From Rhizobium leguminosarum bv. trifolii WSM2297 (GTDB lineage Bacteria > Pseudomonadota > Alphaproteobacteria > Rhizobiales > Rhizobiaceae), in the NCBI RefSeq assembly GCF_000271845.1, contig NZ_JH719395.1, forward strand, positions 3,156,253-3,220,252: a DNA stretch of 64,000 nucleotides, in the 5' to 3' direction. Position 1 is the first letter of the stretch; each line of letters starts with the position of its first letter. Shown here piece by piece: positions 12,246 through 20,636 of the stretch. A model generated the notes under the pieces. It worked only from the letters and a program-made list of their open reading frames with translations, did no database searches and was not told the origin of the DNA. The translations under genes and the position numbers were made by a program.

Positions 12246-12542
12246 ATGCCTCTACCACGACTGGCGCCGGGAAAGCGGAAAACCGGACCCGGCATCACGA
12301 AAGCTCTGGGGCAGACCGCTTGGCCAGAGAGCCGGCTCCCGACTTCCGGAACCGCTCTAAAAGCCCGGGTCCCCAAGGCCCCAAGTTGCGGCGTCTCTTA
12401 GCGAGTTTGGCGGGGGGAGGCAAGCGCGCGCAATAAAAGCGATCGGCGAGCGGCGTAGCACTCATCGATGCTCTGGCCTGCGCCCCTTGACTTATGCCCC
12501 CGATCGTCCGACTTCACGTGTCACGAACACAAGGAGTGGACG
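12246..12542. promoter_or_regulatory. Divergent promoter region lysC / ubiG
   Basis: The 297-bp gap between two divergent starts must hold promoters for both genes. A CTTGAC hexamer at 12486-12491 is the best -35 candidate for ubiG, but no good -10 follows at the right distance. The block GGAACCGCTCTAA near 12349 matches the end of the dispersed AGAGCGGTTC repeats described at 8517 and 54037, so a degraded repeat copy may be present. Confidence 0.4.
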
Positions 12543-13289
12543 ATGACGGAAGGCGCCAGAAGCACGATCGACCAGGGCGAAGTGGACCGCTTCTCGGCGA
12601 TGGCGGCGGAATGGTGGAGCCCGACCGGCAAGTTCAAGCCGTTGCACAAGTTCAATCCGGTCCGCCTCGCCTATATCAGAGACAAGGCCTGCGAGAATTT
12701 CGGTCATGATCCGAAAAGCGCCCGCCCGCTGGAGGGCCTGCGTGTGCTCGATATCGGCTGCGGCGGCGGTCTGCTGTCCGAACCTGTCGCCCGCATGGGC
12801 GCCTCCGTCACCGGCGCCGATCCTTCCGAGAAAAATATCGGCATCGCCTCGACCCATGCCAACGCCTCCGGCGTTTCGGTCGACTACCGCGCCGTCACCG
12901 CCGAGGAACTGGCGGGCGCCGGCGAAACTTTCGACATCGTCTTGAACATGGAAGTGGTCGAACACGTCGCCGATGTCGAGTTTTTCATAACGACCTGCGC
13001 AAAAATGGTCCGCCCCGGCGGCCTGATCTTCGTTGCCACGATCAACCGCACCATGAAGGCGGCAGCCCTTGCCATCTTCGCCGCCGAAAACATTCTGCGC
13101 TGGCTGCCGCGCGGCACCCACCAATATGAGAAGCTGGTACGCCCCGAAGAGCTGGAAAAACCATTGACGGCAAGCGGCCTCGAGATTACCGACCGCACCG
13201 GCGTCTTCTTCAATCCACTGTCGAACCAGTGGACCTTGTCCAAAGATATGGACGTCAATTATATGCTGCTGGCAAAGCGGCCCGCCTAG
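12543..13289 (+). CDS. ubiG: Bifunctional 2-polyprenyl-6-hydroxyphenol methylase / 3-demethylubiquinol 3-O-methyltransferase
   Basis: The 248-residue protein shows the UbiG N-terminal signature around [13 protein letters not shown] and the SAM-binding motif [12 protein letters not shown] at about residues 68-79. The acidic residue after motif I (G-A-D-P-S) is present. It catalyses both O-methylations of ubiquinone synthesis at the inner membrane. The start chosen has AGGAGTGG upstream; an in-frame start 75 nt further up has no ribosome binding site and adds non-conserved residues. It converges on the DUF3291 gene. Confidence 0.96.
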   Translation: MTEGARSTIDQGEVDRFSAMAAEWWSPTGKFKPLHKFNPVRLAYIRDKACENFGHDPKSARPLEGLRVLDIGCGGGLLSEPVARMGASVTGADPSEKNIGIASTHANASGVSVDYRAVTAEELAGAGETFDIVLNMEVVEHVADVEFFITTCAKMVRPGGLIFVATINRTMKAAALAIFAAENILRWLPRGTHQYEKLVRPEELEKPLTASGLEITDRTGVFFNPLSNQWTLSKDMDVNYMLLAKRPA

Positions 13290-13310
13290 CTCCTGCCGAT
13301 AATAAGCCGG

Positions 13311-13889
13311 CTACACTTTCAGCATTTGAACGCGGGCAAGCAACTCCTGTTGGGTTTCTGCGTTGCGAGCGGCAAGTGCCTTGACCCGGTCGCGATCGAT
13401 TGTCGTCTCCGCGCCATCAGACCCGTAAGGCTGCTTGAACGTAAAGGCGCGAGGGCTTGGCCCGTTATCGGCAAGATATTCGAGGCGTTCGACACCCTCC
13501 TGCCAATCCGGCCGGTAATGGCCCGGCACCCACCACAGAACCAGCGGCGGCCACGTCTGTTTCACATTCCAGTTGCGCGCATGTTTCAGCGCCTCGGCAT
13601 GCACGCCGTTATAGGTAAAGGCCATCAGGCACTCGATGTCGGCCCAGAGCGAAAGGGAGGACGGCGCGGACGTAAAACCGCTGCCTTCGATATAACGGGG
13701 AAAGACCTGAACGCCCCAGCTTCTGGCTCCGGGATAACCGGCATAGCCGGAGCGTCCGATGAAGCCGTAGGCACGGGCGGCGGCTTCGAAATTCAAGGGT
13801 TCGCGGAGGGCGAAGCCTTCGACCGTTTCGCTTTCGGCAGGCGCGACGTGCAGGCCGAAATTATAGAAGGCCAGACGCGCAGACTGCAT
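13311..13889 (-). CDS. DUF3291 family protein
   Basis: The 192-residue soluble protein matches the DUF3291 pattern in its second half: S-L-W-A-D-I-E-C-L, then F-T-Y-N-G-V-H-A-E-A-L, and V-L-W-W-V-P-G-H followed by E-R-L-E-Y-L and P-S-P-R-A-F-T-F. The fold is thought to be related to dimeric alpha/beta barrel monooxygenases; no reaction is known to me. The gene is last in a minus-strand run with DUF1178, nitrilase, grxC and comF, separated from DUF1178 by a single base, so it is probably co-translated with it. Confidence 0.8.
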   Translation of the reverse strand: MQSARLAFYNFGLHVAPAESETVEGFALREPLNFEAAARAYGFIGRSGYAGYPGARSWGVQVFPRYIEGSGFTSAPSSLSLWADIECLMAFTYNGVHAEALKHARNWNVKQTWPPLVLWWVPGHYRPDWQEGVERLEYLADNGPSPRAFTFKQPYGSDGAETTIDRDRVKALAARNAETQQELLARVQMLKV

Positions 13890-13890
13890 T

Positions 13891-14319
13891 TCAGTTCACA
13901 TCCTCCGGCAGCACCGGAATGGCGGCAATCTCGATGCCCTCTTCCAAAAGTGCCTGCGCCTCGTCGACCGTCGCCTGGCCAATAATGCCGCGGGCATCCG
14001 CCTCGCCATAATGGATCTTGCGGGCCTCCTCGGGAAATTGCGTGCCGACGTCCTCGGAATTGGCCTTGACCGCCGCGACCGCCTCTTTCAGCTTTTGCAG
14101 CGCCTCCTGACGCAGGGCATCCATCGCCAGCGTCTGCCTCTCGTCCTTCTTGCGCGCCGTCGACACCGAAGGCGCCATCAGCAGCTTGGAGACGGCGGCG
14201 GAATGGCAGACCGGGCAGGTCAGGAAACCGGTCGCGACCTGACGGTCGAAATCGGCGCTTTCGGAAAACCAGCCTTCGAATTCATGGGCATTGTCACAGC
14301 TGAGGGAATAGCGGATCAA
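13891..14319 (-). CDS. DUF1178 family zinc-ribbon-like protein
   Basis: The 142-residue protein opens with M-I-R-Y-S-L-S-C, then a Cys pair in L-T-C-P-V-C-H (residues about 34-39). Three cysteines and a following His give a plausible zinc-ribbon. The central region is basic and helical, and the C-terminus is acidic. The DUF1178 function is unknown. The start codon overlaps the stop of the upstream nitrilase gene (ATGA), and the downstream DUF3291 gene starts one base after the stop, so the three are translationally coupled. This nitrilase-DUF1178 adjacency is a recurring alphaproteobacterial arrangement in my recollection. Confidence 0.85.
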   Translation of the reverse strand: MIRYSLSCDNAHEFEGWFSESADFDRQVATGFLTCPVCHSAAVSKLLMAPSVSTARKKDERQTLAMDALRQEALQKLKEAVAAVKANSEDVGTQFPEEARKIHYGEADARGIIGQATVDEAQALLEEGIEIAAIPVLPEDVN

Positions 14320-15173
14320 GCGGCGACGCCTCCTGCGACTGCCCCCGCAATCTTCTCGACCGAGAATTCCCGGCCGTTCCTTAAATTCGGGATCTTGTCA
14401 TGCGCGGCCTTGACCGCGCCGGGATCGATCTCGGCGACGATGACCGCCTCGCCGGTGGCGCCGGCCGAGGCCAGCACCGTGCCCCAGGGGTCGATGATCA
14501 TCGAATGGCCGAAGGTCTCGCGCCCGTCCTCGTGCCGGCCGGCCTGCGCAGCAGCAACGACGAAGACACCGTTCTCGATCGCGCGTGCGCGCAGCAGGAT
14601 CTCCCAATGTGCCTCGCCGGTCTGCTTGGTGAAGGCGGCGGGAACCGTCATCACCTCGGCGCCGGCAATCGCCTGGGCGCGGAAGAGTGCGGGAAAGCGC
14701 ACATCGTAGCAGATGGCGAAACCCATTTCGGCAAAGGGCAGCGACAGCACGCGCGCCTCCGAGCCGGCCGTATAGGCGGCACTTTCGCGCCAGCTCTCGC
14801 CATTGTCGAGGTCAACGTCGAACATATGGATCTTGTCGTAGCGATTGAGAATGCGGCCGTCGGGACCGAACAGGAAACCGCGATTGGCGATCTTGCCGTC
14901 GGCCAGCGCGATCGCCGTCGAGCCGACATGCATGTGGATGCCGAATTCTGCGGCGAGCTCGGAGCCGGTTTTGACGATGATGTCATGGGTCTCGTCTGCG
15001 AGCACGGCGCGCGCCGCCGCGCGGTCGCGCTGCAGCATGCCGGTCATCTCGGGCGTTTGCACATAGGTCGCGCCTTGGGCGGCGGCCTCGCGCACCAGCC
15101 GCGCCATGGCGGCGGCATTCTTCACCGGATTAACCCCGGAGCACATCTGGACGGCGGCGGCCTTGAAGCTCAT
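14316..15173 (-). CDS. Carbon-nitrogen hydrolase (Nit1/Nit2-like, possible deaminated glutathione amidase)
   Basis: The 285-residue enzyme carries the nitrilase-superfamily triad: Glu in T-P-E-M-T-G (about residue 42), Lys in Y-D-K-I-H-M-F-D, and Cys in F-A-I-C-Y-D-V-R-F-P. Its closest functional analogues in my judgement are Nit2 omega-amidase and Nit1 deaminated-glutathione amidase. The glutaredoxin gene directly upstream fits a glutathione-repair role, but the substrate is inference. The start at M-S-F-K-A-A-A-V-Q is preferred over one 81 nt upstream because family similarity begins there. It lies 10 bp after grxC. Confidence 0.85.
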   Translation of the reverse strand: MSFKAAAVQMCSGVNPVKNAAAMARLVREAAAQGATYVQTPEMTGMLQRDRAAARAVLADETHDIIVKTGSELAAEFGIHMHVGSTAIALADGKIANRGFLFGPDGRILNRYDKIHMFDVDLDNGESWRESAAYTAGSEARVLSLPFAEMGFAICYDVRFPALFRAQAIAGAEVMTVPAAFTKQTGEAHWEILLRARAIENGVFVVAAAQAGRHEDGRETFGHSMIIDPWGTVLASAGATGEAVIVAEIDPGAVKAAHDKIPNLRNGREFSVEKIAGAVAGGVAA

Positions 15174-15183
15174 CGGTTCGTCC

Positions 15184-15441
15184 TCAGGCCGCCAGCAGCG
15201 GATCGAGCTTGCCGGCCCGATCGAGCGCGAAGAGATCGTCACAGCCGCCGACATGATCGGCGCCGATGAAGATCTGCGGAAAGGTGGTGCGGCCGTTCGA
15301 CTTGCCGATCATTTCCTGGCGAAGGTCCGGTGAATATGTCGCATCGTGCTCGACGTAGTCGACGCCCTTTTCTTCGAGAAGGGACTTGGCGCGGCTGCAA
15401 TAACCGCAGAACTGCCGCGTATAAATGGTGACGGGTACCAT
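15184..15441 (-). CDS. grxC: Glutaredoxin 3
   Basis: This 85-residue dithiol glutaredoxin has the active site C-G-Y-C at residues 12-15, the cis-Pro loop T-F-P-Q-I-F and the glutathione-binding G-G-C-D-D motif. It reduces disulfides in the cytoplasm using glutathione. The start M-V-P-V-T-I-Y follows a GGAGA ribosome binding site. It sits between comF (31 bp upstream) and the nitrilase, in one probable transcription unit. Confidence 0.93.
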   Translation of the reverse strand: MVPVTIYTRQFCGYCSRAKSLLEEKGVDYVEHDATYSPDLRQEMIGKSNGRTTFPQIFIGADHVGGCDDLFALDRAGKLDPLLAA

Positions 15442-15472
15442 AATCTCTCCAGACCGATGCCGGGTATTTCTG

Positions 15473-16249
15473 TCATATAGGCTCGGAGAGAGCCCTTGCA
15501 AAGGTCAAAACTGTTATCTCGGCCGCGCCCGCCTTGCGCAGCGTCCGGCTTGCCGCGGCAACCGTCGCCCCTGTCGTGTAGACGTCGTCGACAAGGACGA
15601 TGCGCTTGCCGAAAATGTCGTTTCCGCAACCCTTGGCAATCGCGAAAGCGCCCCTGACATTGTCCTCGCGCGCCTTGGCGCCGAGACCGACCTGCTGGCT
15701 GGTGCGCTTGACCCGCACCAGCGTGGCGGCAAGCAGCGGCTTGCCCGAAAGCCTTGCCATATGGCGGGCAAGTTCGGCGGCCTGGTTGAATTTGCGCGCC
15801 AGCATCCGGGAGCGGTGCAGCGGCACCGGGATCAGCGCATCGCAGCTTTCGACCGTCCCGTCGGAAGCGCGCAGCATCCAGGCGGCCATCATCGGCGCCA
15901 GATCGGTGCGATCGCGATATTTCAGCCCATGAACGAGATCGCGGACCGCATGGTCGTGGGTTGCCGCCGACCGCAGCCGGTCGAAAGGCGGTGGGTTGGC
16001 GATCGCCTCGGCGCTGAGGATGCCGGTGCCGAGATCGTGCGAGAAGGGAATGCCGAGCACTTCGCAATAGGGCCGTTCGATGAAACGGATGCCGGACCAG
16101 CATTTCGCGCAGAGCCCGCGATGGCCGCCGGTGGAAATGCCGCAGACAGAACAGGCTGGCGGATAGAGAAAATCGGCAAGCGCCGAAAACGGCCGCAAGA
16201 GCTGCGCCCGCAGGAATTCCGCCGGTCTTTCGAAATCAATCGGTCCCAT
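15473..16249 (-). CDS. ComF family phosphoribosyltransferase-like protein
   Basis: The 258-residue protein has an N-terminal zinc-binding segment (C-S-V-C-G near residue 35, then C-A-K-C-W) and a C-terminal phosphoribosyltransferase fold with the PRPP loop I-V-L-V-D-D-V-Y-T-T-G-A-T around residue 210. ComF/GntX-family proteins take part in DNA uptake in some bacteria, with an unclear role in rhizobia. It is the first gene of the comF-grxC-nitrilase-DUF1178-DUF3291 run and diverges from a methyltransferase gene. A GGAGGAG tract lies about 19 nt before the ATG, rather far for a Shine-Dalgarno, so the true start is slightly uncertain. Confidence 0.88.
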   Translation of the reverse strand: MGPIDFERPAEFLRAQLLRPFSALADFLYPPACSVCGISTGGHRGLCAKCWSGIRFIERPYCEVLGIPFSHDLGTGILSAEAIANPPPFDRLRSAATHDHAVRDLVHGLKYRDRTDLAPMMAAWMLRASDGTVESCDALIPVPLHRSRMLARKFNQAAELARHMARLSGKPLLAATLVRVKRTSQQVGLGAKAREDNVRGAFAIAKGCGNDIFGKRIVLVDDVYTTGATVAAASRTLRKAGAAEITVLTFARALSEPI

Positions 16250-16326
16250 CCCGTCGAGACTAGCTTGTTCTCCTCCAAAGGAAAATCGCCTTGCTGCTGC
16301 TCTGGAGCGAGACTAAGGACATCGTC

Positions 16327-17211
16327 ATGGAAACGATCTTCGACAAGACCCTGATCGCCGCGCATCGCCACCGCGCGCTCGCCAATAACGACCCGAAAGC
16401 CGCCTTCCTGCTCGACATCGCCGCAGAGGAAATGGCCGAGAGGCTTGCTGTGGTCGAGCGGACCTTCGAGACCGCCGTCGAGTTGCATGGCGCAACGGGG
16501 GCGGCCGCCCGCGCGGCAATGGCGACGGGCAAGATCGGCACGATGATCCGTGTCGAAAGCGAGAAGGCCTATGCGGCCCCGGGCGAAACCTTGATCGAGG
16601 CGCCGCTTGAGGACGTGCCGCTCGAGCCGCAATCGGCCAATCTCATCCTTGCGCCGCTCAGCCTGCACCTGACCAACGATACGCCTGGTGTTTTCATCCA
16701 GATCCGCCGCGCCCTGAAGCCGGACGGCCTGTTCCTGGGGGCGATCCCCGGTGCCGGCACGCTGCAGGAACTGCGCGACGTGCTGCTCGCCGCCGAGGCC
16801 GAGCTGACGGGTGGCGCCAGCCCGCGCGTCATTCCCTTCGCCGATGTGCGCGATATCGGCAGCCTCATGCAGCGCGCCGGCTTCACGCTGCCGGTCATCG
16901 ACGCGGAAAACTACACGGTACGCTATGATTCGCTCTTTCCGCTGATGCGGGATCTGAGGGCGATGGGCATGAGCAATCCGCTTGCCGCCCGCGGCCGGAT
17001 GCCGCTGACGCGCGCCTTCTTCCTACGCGCAGCTGAGATCTATGCCGACCGTTACTCCGATCCTGACGGACGCATCCGCGCGACCTTCTCGATCATCTAT
17101 GTCTCGGGATGGGCGCCGCACGAGAGCCAGCAAAAGCCGCTCAAGCCAGGCTCGGCCAAGGCACGCCTTGCCGATGCGCTGAAGGTGGACGAGCACAAGC
17201 TCAAGCAGTGA
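16327..17211 (+). CDS. BioC/NDUFAF5-like methyltransferase-fold protein
   Basis: The 294-residue protein resembles NDUFAF5/BioC-type methyltransferase-fold proteins of alphaproteobacteria. It starts M-E-T-I-F-D-K-T, has the strand/loop D-V-P-L-E-P-Q-S-A-N-L-I-L-A-P-L-S-L-H near 100, and the post-SAM segment R-R-A-L-K-P-D-G-L-F-L-G near 135. The glycine-rich SAM motif is degraded (A-T-G-K-I-G-T-M instead of D-x-G-x-G-x-G), so methyltransferase activity is doubtful. In mitochondria the family assembles complex I by hydroxylating an arginine; that role here is only an analogy. The start chosen gives an AGGACA tract upstream. It diverges from comF by 77 bp. Confidence 0.75.
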   Translation: METIFDKTLIAAHRHRALANNDPKAAFLLDIAAEEMAERLAVVERTFETAVELHGATGAAARAAMATGKIGTMIRVESEKAYAAPGETLIEAPLEDVPLEPQSANLILAPLSLHLTNDTPGVFIQIRRALKPDGLFLGAIPGAGTLQELRDVLLAAEAELTGGASPRVIPFADVRDIGSLMQRAGFTLPVIDAENYTVRYDSLFPLMRDLRAMGMSNPLAARGRMPLTRAFFLRAAEIYADRYSDPDGRIRATFSIIYVSGWAPHESQQKPLKPGSAKARLADALKVDEHKLKQ

Positions 17212-17226
17212 CGGCCGGTTGCTTCT

Positions 17227-17394
17227 TCAATTCGCAGGGAGATTGTTGCCGATCACATTAAAGATCGCCTGCAGGCTACCGGTGAAAATTCCGAAAGCGG
17301 AGACGATTGCACCACCAATGAGGGCGGCGATGAGACCGTATTCGATGGCCGTCGCACCTCTGTTATCTGCAAGAAATGCCTTCAAAATATGCAT
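17227..17394 (-). CDS. Flp family type IVb prepilin
   Basis: The 55-residue peptide M-H-I-L-K-A-F-L-A-D-N-R-G-A-T-A-I-E-Y-G has the class IVb prepilin signature: a short leader ending in Gly, the G-A-T-A-I-E-Y processing site with Glu at +5 and Tyr at +6, and then a hydrophobic helix. A TadV/CpaA-type peptidase would cleave after that Gly. No cpa/tad assembly genes are present in the window, so this copy is an orphan served by a cluster elsewhere. Longer in-frame starts upstream add residues inconsistent with a prepilin leader. A palindromic repeat (17425-17472) lies just upstream and may include part of its promoter. Confidence 0.88.
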   Translation of the reverse strand: MHILKAFLADNRGATAIEYGLIAALIGGAIVSAFGIFTGSLQAIFNVIGNNLPAN

Positions 17395-17424
17395 TATCCC
17401 AACCCTTAGCGCGACCTGACAACC

Positions 17425-17472
17425 AGAGCATGATGCCGAAAAGTGTAAGCGGTTTTCAGGTGACATCATGCT
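17425..17472 (+). repeat. 48-bp AGCATGATG palindromic repeat, copy 1
   Basis: The element starts AGAGCATGATGCCGAAAAGTG and ends CATCATGCT, so its ends form a 9-bp inverted repeat. A second copy in the opposite orientation is at 36555-36602, sharing an identical 22-nt arm. It is non-coding and lies between the Flp pilin gene and the small membrane protein gene. Confidence 0.8.
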
Positions 17473-17519
17473 GTAATGATAAACGATCATTCCACGACCA
17501 TCGGCGATGGTCGGCATTT

Positions 17520-17837
17520 TCAGCAACCGGCGCCGACGCCGTAGCCCTGGACGACGCAGACCGAGCCGGGCGTATCCTGAAGGACGCTGCGGCGGATCGT
17601 ATAACGCTTGCCGCTTTCGCTCTTTGGAATCGATCCCGTCGTCATCGTATCGAATTCTGCCGGCGCGCTGGCAAAGACGCTCTTCTTCGAGGAATCCGCA
17701 AGCATCGGCGTCAGGATAAGGGTCAGAGCGACCACCGCCGTGCCGAACAGGAGGGCGATATTCAGCGCACCCGTCCTGCGCGAGGCAGACGAAACCCGTT
17801 CCTTTTCCCGGACAGCTTTCCAGAAATCATCGTCCAT
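17520..17837 (-). CDS. Small single-pass membrane protein, unknown function
   Basis: The predicted 105-residue product starts M-D-D-D-F-W-K-A-V-R-E-K-E, has one transmembrane helix near residues 24-45 (A-L-N-I-A-L-L-F-G-T-A-V-V-A-L), and then a periplasmic tail ending V-C-V-V-Q-G-Y-G-V-G-A-G-C. I do not recognise a domain. Upstream in-frame starts would add 36 non-conserved-looking residues. It lies 126 bp upstream of the Flp pilin gene on the same strand with a repeat between them, so co-transcription is possible. It may be a rhizobial conserved hypothetical. Confidence 0.65.
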   Translation of the reverse strand: MDDDFWKAVREKERVSSASRRTGALNIALLFGTAVVALTLILTPMLADSSKKSVFASAPAEFDTMTTGSIPKSESGKRYTIRRSVLQDTPGSVCVVQGYGVGAGC

Positions 17838-18067
17838 GACGTCAAGCCTTTTAATACACGCACGCCAGATGCTTGATTGAGGCCGATCTTTGGCAGAAGG
17901 TGTTAAACGATCCATTAATATCCACAGCCGAAAACGGCGTGGCACAATAATAATCAGACAATGCTAATGAATGTCGCCTGGAAATGTGTGGCAGTTCCAG
18001 GATAACGACATGCATTAGAATAAAAATTTGAAACACCTCGAACGAATCGAGTTCAACGAGACGCGCT

Positions 18068-18496
18068 TTAAAGTAAATCCTGCAGCATCGGGATCAGCGG
18101 CTCGTCGGCGGGCGGCATCGGGTAATCGCGCAGCGCCTGCGGACGCACCCATTTCAGCGCCTGGCCCTCCCGGCCTTGAGGAATGCCCTCATAGCGCCGG
18201 CAGATATAAAGCGGCATCAAAAGATGGAAGGTCTCGTAGGAATGGCTGGCGAAGGTCAGCGGTGCCAGGCAGGCGATCTTGGTATTGATGCCGAGCTCTT
18301 CCTCGAGCTCGCGCACCAGCGTTTCCTCCGGCGTCTCACCGGGCTCGACCTTGCCGCCGGGAAATTCCCAGAGTCCGGCCAGCGACTTTCCCTCGGGACG
18401 CTGTGCCAGGAGGATACGCCCATCGCTATCGATCAGCGCACAGGCGGCGACCAGCAATATCTTCCGGCCATTGCACTGTATGAGAGGCTCGCTCAT
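18068..18496 (-). CDS. mutT: 8-oxo-dGTP diphosphatase MutT (Nudix hydrolase)
   Basis: The 142-residue protein contains a complete Nudix box, G-G-K-V-E-P-G-E-T-P-E-E-T followed by R-E-L-E-E-E-L-G-I, around residues 48-71. The A-Q-R-P-E-G-K-S segment before it is typical of MutT, which hydrolyses 8-oxo-dGTP to prevent A:T to C:G transversions. The gene's ATG overlaps the TGA of the upstream GNAT gene (ATGA), and that gene overlaps argJ, giving an argJ-GNAT-mutT transcription unit. Other Nudix substrates cannot be excluded from sequence. Confidence 0.9.
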   Translation of the reverse strand: MSEPLIQCNGRKILLVAACALIDSDGRILLAQRPEGKSLAGLWEFPGGKVEPGETPEETLVRELEEELGINTKIACLAPLTFASHSYETFHLLMPLYICRRYEGIPQGREGQALKWVRPQALRDYPMPPADEPLIPMLQDLL

Positions 18497-19299
18497 CGCG
18501 GCTCCTGCTGCCAATAGCAATAATGATAGGCGTCGCGAAAACCGAGGCGTTCATAGAGTGCGATGGCCGGACGGTTGGACAGCTTCACCTGCAGCCAGGC
18601 CGATCGGGCGCTGCGCATGCGCGCCCAGCGCAGCGCCGAGGTCAGGATCTCGGTGCCGAGTCCCTCGCGCCGCCGCGTCTCAGAAACCGAAAGCGACATG
18701 ATGCCGGCAAGGTCGTTGTCCTGGACGCAGAGCACGGTCGCAAGCGGACCGTCGACCGCATTCTCGATCATGAACAGGCCCGACGGCGGCTTGATCGCCG
18801 AAATGATTTCGGCAAGCGCCGGCTTCAAGCTCAGTGGCGCCCGTTCGACGGCAAGATTGGCGTCGACGAAACGGCCGACATCATGGGTCGGCAGATGATC
18901 GAGCGTATCCGGCAGTTCCGCCTCGGCAAGGTCGCAGGTCATCACCACCGTCTCGTCGAACCGCGTCCAGGCCTGCGCCCTGAGAAGCTCGATCAAGACA
19001 GGCGAAGCAAGCGGCGTCTGCCGGATGACCGCGGCGCGGCCATAGGCCTCGAACTTCCGGCTCGCCTTTTCCAGACGGATTTCAACGTCGCGATGATCCG
19101 AGGGATCGAGCGGCACGATCGAATTCAACCGGTTGGACGGGTGCCCGGCCGTCAGCCGCACCTGCCAGCTGCCGTCATATTGCACCGACGCCGCCGGCCA
19201 GGCCCGGAAGCCGACGGCCTCCAGCCTGCGCACCAGCGGCAGATTCTGTGAAGAAATGGATGCCTGCGCCAATGAACGATCAGCTCCGATAGTCGCCAT
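18493..19299 (-). CDS. GNAT family N-acetyltransferase
   Basis: This protein of about 268 residues has the GNAT acetyl-CoA loop in its C-terminal part ([13 protein letters not shown], near residue 213) and the typical end [15 protein letters not shown]. The N-terminal half is less conserved and may be a second, degenerate GNAT fold. The acceptor substrate is unknown. Its 5' end overlaps the end of argJ by about 20 bp and its stop overlaps the mutT start, so all three are coupled. The exact start is uncertain: ATG codons at 19311 and 19299 both precede the conserved region, and neither has an ideal ribosome binding site. Confidence 0.82.
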   Translation of the reverse strand: MATIGADRSLAQASISSQNLPLVRRLEAVGFRAWPAASVQYDGSWQVRLTAGHPSNRLNSIVPLDPSDHRDVEIRLEKASRKFEAYGRAAVIRQTPLASPVLIELLRAQAWTRFDETVVMTCDLAEAELPDTLDHLPTHDVGRFVDANLAVERAPLSLKPALAEIISAIKPPSGLFMIENAVDGPLATVLCVQDNDLAGIMSLSVSETRRREGLGTEILTSALRWARMRSARSAWLQVKLSNRPAIALYERLGFRDAYHYCYWQQEPR

Positions 19300-20521
19300 T
19301 GATCGCAACATATTCCTTGGTGAGGTCGCAGGTCCAGACGGTTGCCGAACCGGTGCCGAGCCCGATGTCGACTTTGACGGGGATATCCTGCGCTTTCATG
19401 ACGTTCGTGGCCGCCGCCTCGGAATAATCCGGGTCGCGCTCGCCATTGACGGCGACCCTGATGTCGCCGAACCAGATGGCAAGCCGGTCGCGGTCAGCCA
19501 TCTCGCCGGATTTGCCGACGGCCATGACGATGCGGCCCCAATTGGCGTCTTCGCCGGCCGCCGCCGTCTTGACCAGCGGCGAATTGGCGATCGACAGTCC
19601 GATACGCTTGGCGGCGGCATCGCTTTCGGCGCCCGTCACGGTGATTTCGAGCATCTTGGTGGCGCCTTCGCCGTCGCGCACCACCTGCAGCGACAGATCC
19701 TTCAGCACCTCGTTGAGGGCGGTCCGGAAGGCGGCAAGGCGCGGATCGTCGGCGCGTTCGATGCGAGCCTGGCCGTCCTCGGCCGCAGCACCGGTCGCAA
19801 ACAGCATCAGCGTATCGGATGTGGAGGTGTCGCTGTCGACGGTCATGGAATTGAAGGTCGGGCCGACGCCATCGGACAGCAGCACCTGCAGCGCTGCGGG
19901 CGCGATATCGGCATCGGTGACGACGAAGGAGAGCATCGTCGCCATATCGGGCGCGATCATGCCGGCGCCCTTGGCAATGCCGTTGATCGTGACGGTCACG
20001 CCGCCGATCTCGGCGCTGCGGGTCGAAACCTTCGGATAGGTGTCGGTCGTCATGATCGCCTTGGCGGCCTCGAACCAGAAATCGCCGGTGGCTTCGGTCT
20101 GCATCCGGTCCAGAACGCCGGCGAATTTGGTGGCGTCGAGCGGCTCGCCGATGACGCCGGTCGAGGCCAGGTAGACTTCGTTTTCGCCGCAGCCGACAGC
20201 GGATGCCGCCGACTTCGCCGTCAGCTCGGTCGCCTGCCGGCCCTTCAGGCCGGTGAAGGCATTGGCATTGCCGGAATTGACGACAACCGCACGCGCACTG
20301 CCATGCGACAGGTTGGCGCGGCAGAAATCGACCGGCGCCGACGGGCATTTCGAGCGGGTGAAGACGCCCGCAACGGCGGCCGGCTTGTCGAAGACCATCA
20401 TCAGCACGTCGGTGCGGTTCTTGTACTTGATGCCGGCGGACGCCGTTGCCATGCGCACGCCGCGCAGCGGCGGCATCGAGACGAAGGATTTCGGGGCGAG
20501 CGGAGAGACGGAACCGGACAT
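19280..20521 (-). CDS. argJ: Bifunctional glutamate N-acetyltransferase / amino-acid acetyltransferase ArgJ
   Basis: The 413-residue precursor has the ArgJ autoproteolysis site: [14 protein letters not shown], where the Thr of A-T-M-L becomes the N-terminal nucleophile of the beta subunit. It transfers acetyl from N-acetylornithine to glutamate, the recycling route of arginine biosynthesis. ArgH, the last step, lies in the same window at 48100. The start at [10 protein letters not shown] is favoured over one five codons earlier. It overlaps the following GNAT gene. Confidence 0.95.
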   Translation of the reverse strand: MSGSVSPLAPKSFVSMPPLRGVRMATASAGIKYKNRTDVLMMVFDKPAAVAGVFTRSKCPSAPVDFCRANLSHGSARAVVVNSGNANAFTGLKGRQATELTAKSAASAVGCGENEVYLASTGVIGEPLDATKFAGVLDRMQTEATGDFWFEAAKAIMTTDTYPKVSTRSAEIGGVTVTINGIAKGAGMIAPDMATMLSFVVTDADIAPAALQVLLSDGVGPTFNSMTVDSDTSTSDTLMLFATGAAAEDGQARIERADDPRLAAFRTALNEVLKDLSLQVVRDGEGATKMLEITVTGAESDAAAKRIGLSIANSPLVKTAAAGEDANWGRIVMAVGKSGEMADRDRLAIWFGDIRVAVNGERDPDYSEAAATNVMKAQDIPVKVDIGLGTGSATVWTCDLTKEYVAINGDYRS

Positions 20522-20603
20522 GATGAAACCTGCCAATGGGCATTTCCAGGCGAAATCGGCAGCGGTTCGCCGTGCGGAAATGCGACAACAACAACGATAT
20601 TAA

Positions 20604-20626
20604 AGGGCCCGGAAAAACCGGGCCCT
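20604..20626 (-). terminator. Intrinsic terminator of the parvulin gene
   Basis: A perfect 9-bp stem AGGGCCCGG / CCGGGCCCT with an AAAAA loop lies 11 bp past the stop of the peptidylprolyl isomerase gene. On the minus strand the stem is followed by TTTAAT. Confidence 0.75.
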
Positions 20627-20636
20627 GATGCGATTA

